DNA of 64,000 nucleotides from Methylobacterium fujisawaense (lineage in GTDB: Bacteria; Pseudomonadota; Alphaproteobacteria; Rhizobiales; Beijerinckiaceae). A model generated the notes under the pieces. It had not been told where the DNA came from and did no database searches. It saw nothing but the letters and a program-made list of their open reading frames with translations. Location of the stretch: the NCBI RefSeq assembly GCF_014138435.1, contig NZ_JACJIM010000005.1, forward strand, positions 186,001-250,000, read 5' to 3'. The position numbers and the translations under genes were made by a program. This document shows, in pieces, positions 57,041 through 64,000 of the stretch (its first letter is position 1; each line of letters begins with the position of its first letter).

Positions 57041-57166
57041 TCAGCCCTGGCGGGCCTTGAAGCGCTTCTGGGTCTTGTTGATCACGTAGACCCGCCCCTT
57101 GCGGCGCACGAGCTGGTTGTCGCGGTGGCGGCCACGCAGGGACTTGAGGGAGTTGCGGATCTTCAT
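57041..57166 (-). CDS. rpmJ: 50S ribosomal protein L36
   Basis: A 41-residue L36 too short for most open-frame lists. It reads [14 protein letters not shown], then [18 protein letters not shown] and a terminal FKARQG, the alphaproteobacterial L36 form. The zinc-binding cysteines of the classic C+ type are absent, so it is the C-minus variant. The upstream 174-bp gap and two downstream hairpins make it a separate transcription unit. Confidence 0.97.
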   Translation of the reverse strand: MKIRNSLKSLRGRHRDNQLVRRKGRVYVINKTQKRFKARQG

Positions 57167-57340
57167 CGGTCTTTCGAGCCCGGAGGGCCGTCCATCAGTA
57201 AGGGATCGGGAACGTAGCCTTGAGGCAGGACGCGCAGTCGCGTCCGGCGATCACGGCTCACGCATCGCGGGATGGCGCGGCCATATCAGGAGTCGCCCCC
57301 ACAAGGCAAGGCGCAGCGGGCATCGTGCTGCCGGTCCTGC

Positions 57341-58051
57341 TCAATGGACGCTGTCGAGATCCGGCACCGCCGGTGCGATCACGAGCTGCCGGCCGATCTG
57401 GTGCAGCAGCATGTCGAGGAGCGGTTTCAGACGGTCGAAACCCGGCCGGGAGAGGCCATTCTCCGCAGCCGTGTACAGGGCCAGCGCCATCTCGGCGACC
57501 TGATCGATGCCGCCGGCGGCGGCATCCGTCGCGTAGAACGCCGATTCGTCGAGAAAGCCCTCACGGCTGCACGCGGTCACATCGATGACGATCCCGTGGG
57601 CCTCGTCCACGACGCCCTCGGCGTTCCGGATATACCGGCCGCGCACGAGCACCCAGCGGACTTCGCCGGGTACCGGTACGGTCCGGTACTGCGCGATATA
57701 CAGGCCGCCCTCGCGGCGAAGGTCAGCGATGATGCACCCGATCCGTCGCCGGTCCTCGGGATGGATGTGCTCCAGGAACGCCGCGAAGGGCGTCCCCCGG
57801 CCGCCTTTCGGCCGCGGCAGGCCCAGGACCGTCGCGGCGGCGGCGTCGCATTCGAGGACGTCGTCGGCGATGTGCCAAGTCCAGGTCCCGACATCCGATT
57901 CGGCCAGGGCACGCATCCCCATGCGGCCGCTCTGCCGCTTCGTGTGCACACCGACGCCCACAGACTCGATCTCCAGGTCCGTCCGGACGCTTTGCCCGGC
58001 CGACTTATTTGGTCGACACAATACTGGGACTGCCGAAACGGCACAACGCAT
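57341..58051 (-). CDS. PAS-domain protein without output domain
   Basis: A 236-residue protein with one PAS fold-3 domain (about residues 45-160: ALAESDVGTWTWHI, LGLPRPKG, HPEDRRRIGC, WVLVRGRYIRNAEG, IVIDVTA). Neither a kinase, GGDEF, nor DNA-binding domain follows; the C-terminal 70 residues are helical (IDQVAEMALALYTAAENG) and might dimerise. The true start is uncertain: ATG at 58051 gives an odd Cys-containing leader, and internal ATGs at 57925 and 57919 are candidates. It may sense a ligand and contact a partner encoded elsewhere. Confidence 0.72.
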   Translation of the reverse strand: MRCAVSAVPVLCRPNKSAGQSVRTDLEIESVGVGVHTKRQSGRMGMRALAESDVGTWTWHIADDVLECDAAAATVLGLPRPKGGRGTPFAAFLEHIHPEDRRRIGCIIADLRREGGLYIAQYRTVPVPGEVRWVLVRGRYIRNAEGVVDEAHGIVIDVTACSREGFLDESAFYATDAAAGGIDQVAEMALALYTAAENGLSRPGFDRLKPLLDMLLHQIGRQLVIAPAVPDLDSVH

Positions 58052-58093
58052 GGGAGTGACAGATCAGGATGGTGTTCGAGGGTAGCGACGCCA

Positions 58094-58666
58094 TCAGGAA
58101 CGATAGTAAACGCCGGTCAGCGTGCCCTTTGCGAGGACGTGCCCGCGCATCGCATCGATCAGTGCGCCCCGGCCCGGCGCCTCGGCCAGGGCGAGAGACT
58201 GCCGCAGCGCGAAGATCTGGAAGACGTAGTCGTGCGGCCCGTGGCCCGTCGGAGGATCCGGCGGCAACCATTCCGCGCGCAGGAAGCTGTTTTGGCCCAA
58301 CGCGTGGCCGGAGCCCGGATGCCCGGGGCTCGCCAAGGCACCTTCGGGCAATTCGGCCGGCTCGGGCGGGATCGCCCAAGCGATCAGGTGGACCAGCGGA
58401 CGCGGCGTCGGGCTCCCGGCGTCCTCGACGAGGATCACCAGGGCAGCGGTGCCCGCGGGCAGGCCGCTCCAGGCGAGCGGCGGGGACACGCCCGCACCGT
58501 CCGCGGTGAAGCGGGCCGGCATGTCCGCCCCGTCCGCGAAGGCCGGACTGGTCAGCGTCACGGTGTCGGCAATGTCGGAGAAGTCCGAATGGACCGCCGT
58601 CTTGTCCCGGCCGGCCTTCAGGCCCGACAGGGCTTCGCCGACCGCCCCGGGGATTTTCTCAAGCAT
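58094..58666 (-). CDS. YbhB/YbcL-family PEBP protein
   Basis: A 190-residue phosphatidylethanolamine-binding-like protein. It has LTSPAFADGADMPARFTADG, VSPPLAWSGLP, ALVILVEDAGSPTPRPLVHLIAWAIPPE (quoted parts: VSPPLAWSGLP, LVEDAGSP, VHLIAWAIP), GHDYVFQIFAL-like GPHDYVFQIFAL and GHVLAKGTLTGVY. These form the anion-binding pocket of the family. It has no signal peptide, so is probably cytoplasmic. In bacteria the role is largely unknown. It follows ubiG, 46 bp away on the same strand. Confidence 0.93.
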   Translation of the reverse strand: MLEKIPGAVGEALSGLKAGRDKTAVHSDFSDIADTVTLTSPAFADGADMPARFTADGAGVSPPLAWSGLPAGTAALVILVEDAGSPTPRPLVHLIAWAIPPEPAELPEGALASPGHPGSGHALGQNSFLRAEWLPPDPPTGHGPHDYVFQIFALRQSLALAEAPGRGALIDAMRGHVLAKGTLTGVYYRS

Positions 58667-58712
58667 CGCCGCGCCCTCCGTCCCGTCTCCAACGGCGGGG
58701 GACGCAACCCGT

Positions 58713-59474
58713 TCACGCAGAGCGTTCGGCTGCGACCATATAGTTCACGGCCGTGTCGCGGCTCGTGCGCCAACCATCCGTGAGCGGGTTGTAGACGACC
58801 CCGACCGTGTCGGTGACGGCGAGCCCTCCCGCCCGGATGGCGCGGGCGAGTTCGTCGGGCGTCACGAATTTCTGCCAGTCATGCGTGCCCCGCGGCAGCC
58901 AGCCGAGCACGTATTCGGCGCCGACGATGGCCAGCGCGAAGGAGCGCAGAGTCCGGTTCAGGGTGGCCCCGAACAGCAGTCCGCCGGGCTTAACCCCCGC
59001 GCAGGCGGTCCGCACGAAGGCCTGCATGTCGGAGACGTGCTCCACCACCTCCATGATCAGCACGGCGTCGAAACGCTCGCCGCCGGCGACCACCGCTTCG
59101 ATGGTCGCGCCGCGATAATCGACCGGCACGCCCGCCGCCTCGGCATGGGCCCGGGCCACCGCGATGTTCTGCTCGGCCGGATCGAGCCCGATCACGCGTG
59201 CGCCGAGCCGGGCGAGGGGTTCCGAGAGGACGCCGCCGCCGCAGCCGACGTCGCAGATCGAAAGCCCGTCCAGCGGAAAGGGCGCGCGCGGATCGCGTCC
59301 GAACCGCCGGCACAGGGCGTCGCGGATATAGGCGAGCCGCACCGGATTGAACCGGTGGAGGACGCGCATCGGGCCGGTCTCGTCCCACCACGTGGCGGCG
59401 AGCGCATCGAAGCGCGCAACCTCACCGCGGTCGACGAACCCGTCCGTGGCCCGATCCGTGGCTGCCCTGTCCAT
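58713..59474 (-). CDS. ubiG: Ubiquinone biosynthesis O-methyltransferase
   Basis: SAM-dependent methyltransferase acting at two steps of ubiquinone synthesis. The 253-residue protein has the UbiG opening VARFDALAATWWDETGPMRVLHRFNPVR (quoted part: WWDETGPMRVLHRFNP). The SAM motif is ICDVGCGGGVLSEPLARLG, followed by VIGLDPAEQN. Motif II is in DAVLIMEVVEHV and the C-terminal TLNRTLRSF and GTHDWQKFVTPDEL are characteristic. ATG at 59474 is supported by GAGGACGGA upstream. It is divergent from lysC. Confidence 0.96.
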   Translation of the reverse strand: MDRAATDRATDGFVDRGEVARFDALAATWWDETGPMRVLHRFNPVRLAYIRDALCRRFGRDPRAPFPLDGLSICDVGCGGGVLSEPLARLGARVIGLDPAEQNIAVARAHAEAAGVPVDYRGATIEAVVAGGERFDAVLIMEVVEHVSDMQAFVRTACAGVKPGGLLFGATLNRTLRSFALAIVGAEYVLGWLPRGTHDWQKFVTPDELARAIRAGGLAVTDTVGVVYNPLTDGWRTSRDTAVNYMVAAERSA

Positions 59475-59634
59475 GCGCGTTCCGTCCTCATGCCGGCGCC
59501 GCCCCGATCCGGTCCGCCCCTCTATCCGGGCTGGCCGGGTAGGCCGGATCCGCCGCGATGCGTCGTGTCCGCGCTCTAGCATGGAGATCGCTCGGAAGTC
59601 GCCGCGGCGCGCGGGCGCCATGCTTGGCTGGTTG

Positions 59635-59663
59635 TTGACACTCTACCGAGCCGCTTGTACCCG
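59635..59663 (+). promoter_or_regulatory. Possible lysC promoter
   Basis: TTGACA at 59635-59640 and TACCCG at 59658-59663, 17 bp apart, about 70 bp before the lysC ATG. The -35 box is perfect; the -10 box is weak, as is common in high-GC Alphaproteobacteria. Confidence 0.4.
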
Positions 59664-59732
59664 CCGGGCACCGTCCGGACCGGGCTGCAGCGGTCCGTCC
59701 AATCGCCACCGGGAACCCGCGACCGAGAGACC

Positions 59733-60968
59733 ATGCCCCGTCTGGTGATGAAATTCGGCGGCACCTCCGTCGCCAACGTCGATCGCATCCGCAACGTGGC
59801 GCGCCACGTCGCCCGCGAGGTGGCGGCCGGCTACGACGTTGCCGTGATCGTCTCGGCCATGTCAGGCAAGACCAACGAGCTGGTCGACTGGGTCAAGGAC
59901 GCGAACGCGCTCTACGACCCGCGGGAATACGACGCCGTCGTGGCCTCGGGCGAACTCGTCACCGCGGGCCTCCTGGCGATCGCCCTCCAGAAGGACGGGG
60001 TCAAGGCCCGCTCCTGGCAGGGCTGGCAGATTCCGGTCGTGACCTCGGACGCCCATGGCTCGGCGCGGATTGCCGAGATCGATCCCAAGAACCTCGAGGC
60101 GGGTTTCGCAAAGGGCGAGATCGCGGTGATCGCCGGCTTCCAGGGCGTCCATGCCGAGACCGGCCGCGTGACGACGCTGGGCCGTGGCGGCTCCGACACC
60201 TCGGCGGTGGCGGTCGCGGCCGCGATCGGGGCCGAGCGCTGCGACATCTACACGGACGTGGACGGCGTCTACACCACCGATCCGCGCATCGTGCCGAAGG
60301 CCCGCCGCATGGAGCGGGTGACCTTCGAAGAAATGCTGGAGATGGCCTCGCTGGGCGCCAAGGTGCTGCAGGTCCGCTCGGTGGAGCTTGCCATGGTCCA
60401 CCGGGTGCCGACCACGGTCCGGTCCTCCTTCGATCCGCCGGACGCCGCGCGCCCGGGCACCCTCATCTGCGACGAGGACGACATCGTGGAACAGCAGATC
60501 ATCACCGGGATCGCCTTCTCCCGGGACGAGGCGCAGATCACCCTGCGCCGTGTCAAGGACAGCCCCGGCGTGGCCGCCGCGATCTTCGGGCCGCTGGCCG
60601 ACGCCAACATCAACGTCGACATGATCATCCAGACCGTGTCGGGCGACCAGTCGACCACCGACATGACCTTCACGGTGCCGGCTTCCGAGTACCAGCGCTC
60701 GCGCGCCATCCTCGACGAGGCCCGCACGCAGATCGGCTACGCCCAGATCGAGGGGGCCACCGATGTCGTGAAGGTATCGGCGATCGGCGTCGGCATGCGC
60801 AGCCATGCGGGCGTGGCCGCCAAGGCGTTCAGGGCGCTTGCCGAGAAGGGGATCAACATCCGCGCGATCACCACCTCGGAGATCAAGTTCTCCGTGCTGA
60901 TCGACGCCGCCTATACGGAGCTTGCCGTGCGCACGCTTCACTCGCTATACGGCCTGGACCAGGCCTGA
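59733..60968 (+). CDS. lysC: Aspartate kinase
   Basis: Phosphorylates aspartate, the first committed step to lysine, threonine and methionine. The 411-residue length fits the lysine/threonine-controlled form. The kinase domain has VMKFGGTSVANVDRI (about 5-19), GRGGSDTSAVAVAAA and YTDVDGVYTTDPRIV. The regulatory part holds two ACT domains (about 270-340 and 345-411: VAAAIFGPLADANINVDMI and HAGVAAKAFRALAEKGINI). ATG at 59733 has GAGAG 5 bases upstream. It is followed by ptsP after 144 bp. Confidence 0.97.
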   Translation: MPRLVMKFGGTSVANVDRIRNVARHVAREVAAGYDVAVIVSAMSGKTNELVDWVKDANALYDPREYDAVVASGELVTAGLLAIALQKDGVKARSWQGWQIPVVTSDAHGSARIAEIDPKNLEAGFAKGEIAVIAGFQGVHAETGRVTTLGRGGSDTSAVAVAAAIGAERCDIYTDVDGVYTTDPRIVPKARRMERVTFEEMLEMASLGAKVLQVRSVELAMVHRVPTTVRSSFDPPDAARPGTLICDEDDIVEQQIITGIAFSRDEAQITLRRVKDSPGVAAAIFGPLADANINVDMIIQTVSGDQSTTDMTFTVPASEYQRSRAILDEARTQIGYAQIEGATDVVKVSAIGVGMRSHAGVAAKAFRALAEKGINIRAITTSEIKFSVLIDAAYTELAVRTLHSLYGLDQA

Positions 60969-61112
60969 GCCTGGGACGACGCGGGTTCGAGCGGGTCGCG
61001 TGGTGTGAACTAGACAGTCACGGGCCGATCCGCCGATCTCAGAGCGTCTCTGGGACCAGCGGTCCGGTCCATCCGGTGCCAGCCGTCCCGGGTTTGGCGC
61101 CAAGGTTGCAGG

Positions 61113-63419
61113 GTGGTCGACGCCAAGGCCACTCACCGACGCTGGAACGACGAACCGATGCCCGCTGCGCCCGGAGGCCCGCGCCTGCTGCTGCGCCGCC
61201 TCCGCGAAGCGATGGCGGAGCCGGTCAGCCCCCAGGCGCGCCTGGATCGCATCGTCGTCCTGATCGCCGCCAATGTCGTGGCCGAGGTCTGCTCGGTCTA
61301 TGTGCTGCGCGATGACAACACCCTCGAACTGTTCGCCACCGAGGGCCTCAACCGCGAAGCGGTCCACCAGACTCGCATGCGGACCGACGAGGGCCTGGTC
61401 GGCCTGATCGCCCGCACGGCGGAGCCGCTTTCCCTTTCGGATGCGCAGAACCACCCGGCCTTTTCGTACCGTCCGGAGACCGGCGAGGAGGCCTATCACG
61501 CCTTCCTGGGCGTGCCGCTGCTGCGGGCGGGCAACACGCTCGGCGTCCTGACGGTCCAGAACAAGACCTATCGCGTCTACTCCGAGGAGGAGATCGAGGC
61601 GCTCCAGACCACCGCCATGGTGCTCTCGGAGATGATCGCCTCGGGCGAGCTCGAGGGGCTGGCCCCCGATGCCGGCACCGCGGCCCGCCGCCCGGTCCTG
61701 GCGCGGGGCATCGCGCTGGCCGACGGCATCGGCCTCGGCTACGTGGTGCTGCACGAGCCCCGCGTCGTGGTGAAGACGCTGATCGCCGAGAACGTCGACC
61801 GCGAGGTCGCGCGCCTCGACGCGGCCATCGAGGAGGTCCGCTCGGCGATCGACGCGCTGGTGGAGCGCGGCGACCGGATCGGTACCGCGGAGAGCCGCGA
61901 GGTTCTCGAGACCGTCCGAATGTTCGCCCACGACAAGGGCTGGCTCCGGCGCATGCGGGAGGCCGTGGCGTCGGGCCTGACCGCAGAAGCCGCGGTCGAG
62001 CGGGTCCAGTCGGACAACCGCGCGCGGATGATGCGCCAGTCGGATCCGTATCTGCGGGAGCGGCTGCACGATCTCGACGATCTCGCCAACCGCGTCCTGC
62101 GCACCCTGATCGGCTCCGAAGCGGCCGGAACCATGGTGCTGCCGGAGAACGCCATCCTGGTGGCGCGCACCATGGGGCCGGCGGCCCTCCTCGACTACGA
62201 GGCCTCGACCCTGCGCGGCATCGTCCTGGAGGAGGGTGGTCCGACCAGCCACGTGGCGATCGTCGCCCGGGCGCTGGGCATCCCGGCCGTGGGCGAGGTG
62301 GAGAATGCCACCGCCCTGTGCGACGCGGGCGATGCCATCATCGTCGACGGCGTGGCCGGCGAGATCCATGTCCGGCCCGGTCCCGAGGTCGAGGCCGCCT
62401 ATGCCGAGATGGTGCGCCTGCGCGCCCGGCGGCAGGAGCAGTACCGGGCGCTGCGGGACGTGCCCGCCCAGACCCGCGACGGCGTGCGCGTCGGCCTGCA
62501 CCTCAATGCCGGCCTGCTGGTCGATTTCAGCCACCTGCAGGAGACGGGCGCCGAGGGCGTGGGCCTGTTCCGCACCGAGCTGCAGTTCATGGTGGCGCAG
62601 CGCATGCCGTCGGCGGCCGAGCAGGAGGAACTGTACCGCAAGGTCTTCGCCGCCTCGGCGGGCAAGTCCGTCACCGTCCGCACCCTCGACATCGGCGGCG
62701 ACAAGATCCTGCCCTACATGGCCAAGCTCGAGGAGGAGAACCCCGCCCTCGGCTGGCGGGCGATCCGCATCGGCCTCGACCGGCCGGCTTTGCTGCGCAT
62801 GCAGCTGCGCGCCCTGCTGAAGGCCGCCGACGGCGACCCGCTCAAGATCATGTTCCCGATGGTCGCCACGGTGGATGAATTTGTGCGCGCCCGCGGCATC
62901 GTCGAGCGGGAAAAGGCCTACCTGAAGCGCCACGGCTACCGGCTTCCCACCGATTGCCGCCTCGGCGCGATGATCGAGGTGCCCTCGCTCCTGTTCCAGA
63001 TCGACGAGATCGCCCGGGAGGCCGATTTCCTGTCGGTCGGCTCGAACGACCTGATGCAGTTTCTGTTCGCTGTGGACCGGGAGAATCGCCGGGTCGCCGA
63101 CCGCTTCGATCCGTTGAGCGTGGCGGCCCTCCGCGCCTTCCGGCTGATCGCCGAGCGGGCCAACGCGGCCTCCTGCCCGGTGACGGTCTGCGGCGAGATC
63201 GGCGGCCGCCCCCTCGACGCCATGGCGCTGATCGGCCTCGGCTACCGGCAGCTGTCGATGTCGCCGGCCGCGATCGGGCCGGTCAAGGCCATGGTGCTGA
63301 GCCTCGATGCGGGCGCCATCGCCGAACTCATCGACGCCGAGATGGCGCGGATGCATGACGGCGACTCCCTGCGCCCGGCGCTCACGGCCTTCGCGCACGC
63401 CCACGGCATCCCTATTTAA
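61113..63419 (+). CDS. ptsP: Phosphoenolpyruvate-protein phosphotransferase, nitrogen PTS (EI-Ntr)
   Basis: The first enzyme of the nitrogen-related phosphotransferase system: it transfers phosphate from PEP to NPr. The 768-residue protein has an N-terminal GAF domain (about 20-165), the phospho-His swivelling domain (His379 in [10 protein letters not shown]) and a C-terminal TIM-barrel with [24 protein letters not shown] and the catalytic Cys693 in [12 protein letters not shown] at 61113 has AAGG 7 bases upstream; ATG at 61158 is an alternative that removes 15 residues. No NPr (ptsO) or EIIA (ptsN) gene is within the window. Confidence 0.96.
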   Translation: MVDAKATHRRWNDEPMPAAPGGPRLLLRRLREAMAEPVSPQARLDRIVVLIAANVVAEVCSVYVLRDDNTLELFATEGLNREAVHQTRMRTDEGLVGLIARTAEPLSLSDAQNHPAFSYRPETGEEAYHAFLGVPLLRAGNTLGVLTVQNKTYRVYSEEEIEALQTTAMVLSEMIASGELEGLAPDAGTAARRPVLARGIALADGIGLGYVVLHEPRVVVKTLIAENVDREVARLDAAIEEVRSAIDALVERGDRIGTAESREVLETVRMFAHDKGWLRRMREAVASGLTAEAAVERVQSDNRARMMRQSDPYLRERLHDLDDLANRVLRTLIGSEAAGTMVLPENAILVARTMGPAALLDYEASTLRGIVLEEGGPTSHVAIVARALGIPAVGEVENATALCDAGDAIIVDGVAGEIHVRPGPEVEAAYAEMVRLRARRQEQYRALRDVPAQTRDGVRVGLHLNAGLLVDFSHLQETGAEGVGLFRTELQFMVAQRMPSAAEQEELYRKVFAASAGKSVTVRTLDIGGDKILPYMAKLEEENPALGWRAIRIGLDRPALLRMQLRALLKAADGDPLKIMFPMVATVDEFVRARGIVEREKAYLKRHGYRLPTDCRLGAMIEVPSLLFQIDEIAREADFLSVGSNDLMQFLFAVDRENRRVADRFDPLSVAALRAFRLIAERANAASCPVTVCGEIGGRPLDAMALIGLGYRQLSMSPAAIGPVKAMVLSLDAGAIAELIDAEMARMHDGDSLRPALTAFAHAHGIPI

Positions 63420-63634
63420 CCGCGACCCTTGCCGAACATTCGGCCGGGGTTGTACGGCAACGCCACGACGCTTTCGGCCGACGCGCCGCGGCTTCCGCTC
63501 TCGAACGGAAGGGGCGTGGATTTGGGGGAAGTCCTGCCGGGTCTCGGTCCCTCCAAGCCACGCGTCTCTTCCCCCCGAGACGAGACCCGCGCCCAGCCCG
63601 GAACGGCACGCGCAGACCTGCAGAAACACGGGCG

Positions 63635-64000
63635 ATGATCCCCTTTCCCACCGAGCGCCTCGACGCCATCCTGGCGCGGCACGACATCGTCACCGCGCAG
63701 CTCGGCTCCGGCGAGATCGATCCGGAGACCGTGGTCCAGCTCTCCCGCGAGCTGTCCGACCTCGACCCCGTCGTGGCGGCGATCCGCGGCTACCGCGCGG
63801 CCCTGGACAACCTCGCGGGCGTCGAGGCCCTCATCGACGAGCCAGGCACGGATCCGGAGATGCGGGCCCTCGCCGCCGATGAGAAGCCGGAGGCGCAGGA
63901 GGCGCTCCAAGCCGCGCACCGGGCCCTGCAGGTGCTGCTCCTTCCGAAGGACGCCGCCGACGAGAAGAGCGCAATCCTGGAAGTCCGCGCCGGGACCGGC
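63635..64000 (+). CDS. prfA: Peptide chain release factor 1 (5' part; runs off the window)
   Basis: The first 122 codons of RF1, which recognises UAA and UAG stop codons. The visible N-terminal domain 1 reads [16 protein letters not shown], then helical segments ([15 protein letters not shown]) and, at the window edge, [21 protein letters not shown], the start of the family's conserved KD-D-KN-I-EIRAGTGG block. The GGQ and anticodon-mimic motifs lie beyond 64000. It follows ptsP by 215 bp, the order usual in Rhizobiales (lysC-ptsP-prfA). The frame has no stop inside the window. Confidence 0.95.
   Translation, partial: MIPFPTERLDAILARHDIVTAQLGSGEIDPETVVQLSRELSDLDPVVAAIRGYRAALDNLAGVEALIDEPGTDPEMRALAADEKPEAQEALQAAHRALQVLLLPKDAADEKSAILEVRAGTG

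Noticed and set aside
60945..63629. 894-codon minus-strand frame opposite ptsP
   Set aside because: No domain or ribosome site; ptsP has all catalytic motifs on the plus strand.
63307..63919. Plus- and minus-strand frames overlapping the prfA start
   Set aside because: prfA's N-terminal family sequence occupies another frame that remains open to the window end.

Overview
This is a high-GC (about 70 percent by eye), gene-dense, mostly single-copy core chromosome segment of an alphaproteobacterium. Methylobacteriaceae (Methylobacterium or Methylorubrum) is the most likely home. The clues are a 1600-residue-class NAD-glutamate dehydrogenase, a GckA-type glycerate kinase of the kind used in the serine cycle next to DUF1036 and pyruvate kinase, GapR, DUF1244, the rplU-rpmA-GNAT-obgE-proB-proA-nadD-rsfS-rlmH-envC-ctpA-rppH block, and the ubiG/lysC/ptsP/prfA order. 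I see no prophage, insertion sequence, CRISPR array, rRNA or tRNA.

Layout. 0-12 kb: an MFS fragment, NAD-GDH, then an efflux neighbourhood (MarR regulator, OFA/MCT-like MFS, Bcr/CflA MFS, DoxX, DHA2 MFS) and a DUF3313-type lipoprotein. 12-17.7 kb: guaB, panE, a tiny lipoprotein, an RsmB-type rRNA methyltransferase and an exported esterase. 17.7-25 kb: an O-antigen-ligase-like membrane protein, DUF2937, a WD40 protein coupled to a DUF1275 membrane protein, a receiver-only response regulator, small secreted proteins, rppH and a divergent polysaccharide deacetylase. 25-36.3 kb: the conserved minus-strand block for cell-envelope cleavage control (ctpA, envC), ribosome maturation (rlmH, rsfS, obgE, rpmA, rplU), NAD synthesis (nadD) and proline synthesis (proB, proA). 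A Tat-exported bicupin (oxalate-decarboxylase family) sits inside it on the plus strand. 36.4-47.9 kb: YceI, ruvA, the iron-storage pair bfd-bfr, dapB-gpmA-alkB-DUF2809, unknown exported proteins, a gamma-glutamyltransferase and asd. 48-64 kb: an alkaline-phosphatase-superfamily enzyme, gapR, DUF1244, N-formylglutamate amidohydrolase, gck-DUF1036-pyk, a hydrolase-TPR pair, rpmJ, a PAS protein, a PEBP protein, ubiG, lysC, ptsP and the 5' part of prfA.

Functional links. lysC, asd and dapB, though dispersed, are the three early steps of the lysine/diaminopimelate branch. gck, gpmA and pyk handle the glycerate, phosphoglycerate and PEP nodes. rlmH, rsfS, obgE, L21, L27, L36, the RsmB-like enzyme and prfA are translation genes. 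bfd and bfr form an iron-release and iron-storage pair.

I did not find an obviously new multi-gene system. The observations most worth checking are regulatory: a pair of similar iron-control-element-like sites in front of bfd and bfr; two CtrA-like boxes, one between DUF1275 and the response regulator and one before the polysaccharide deacetylase; a Pho-box-like repeat before the phosphatase gene; an apparent CTG start for the RsmB homologue; and a bicupin with a changed second metal site. All coordinates were read by eye and no database search was possible.
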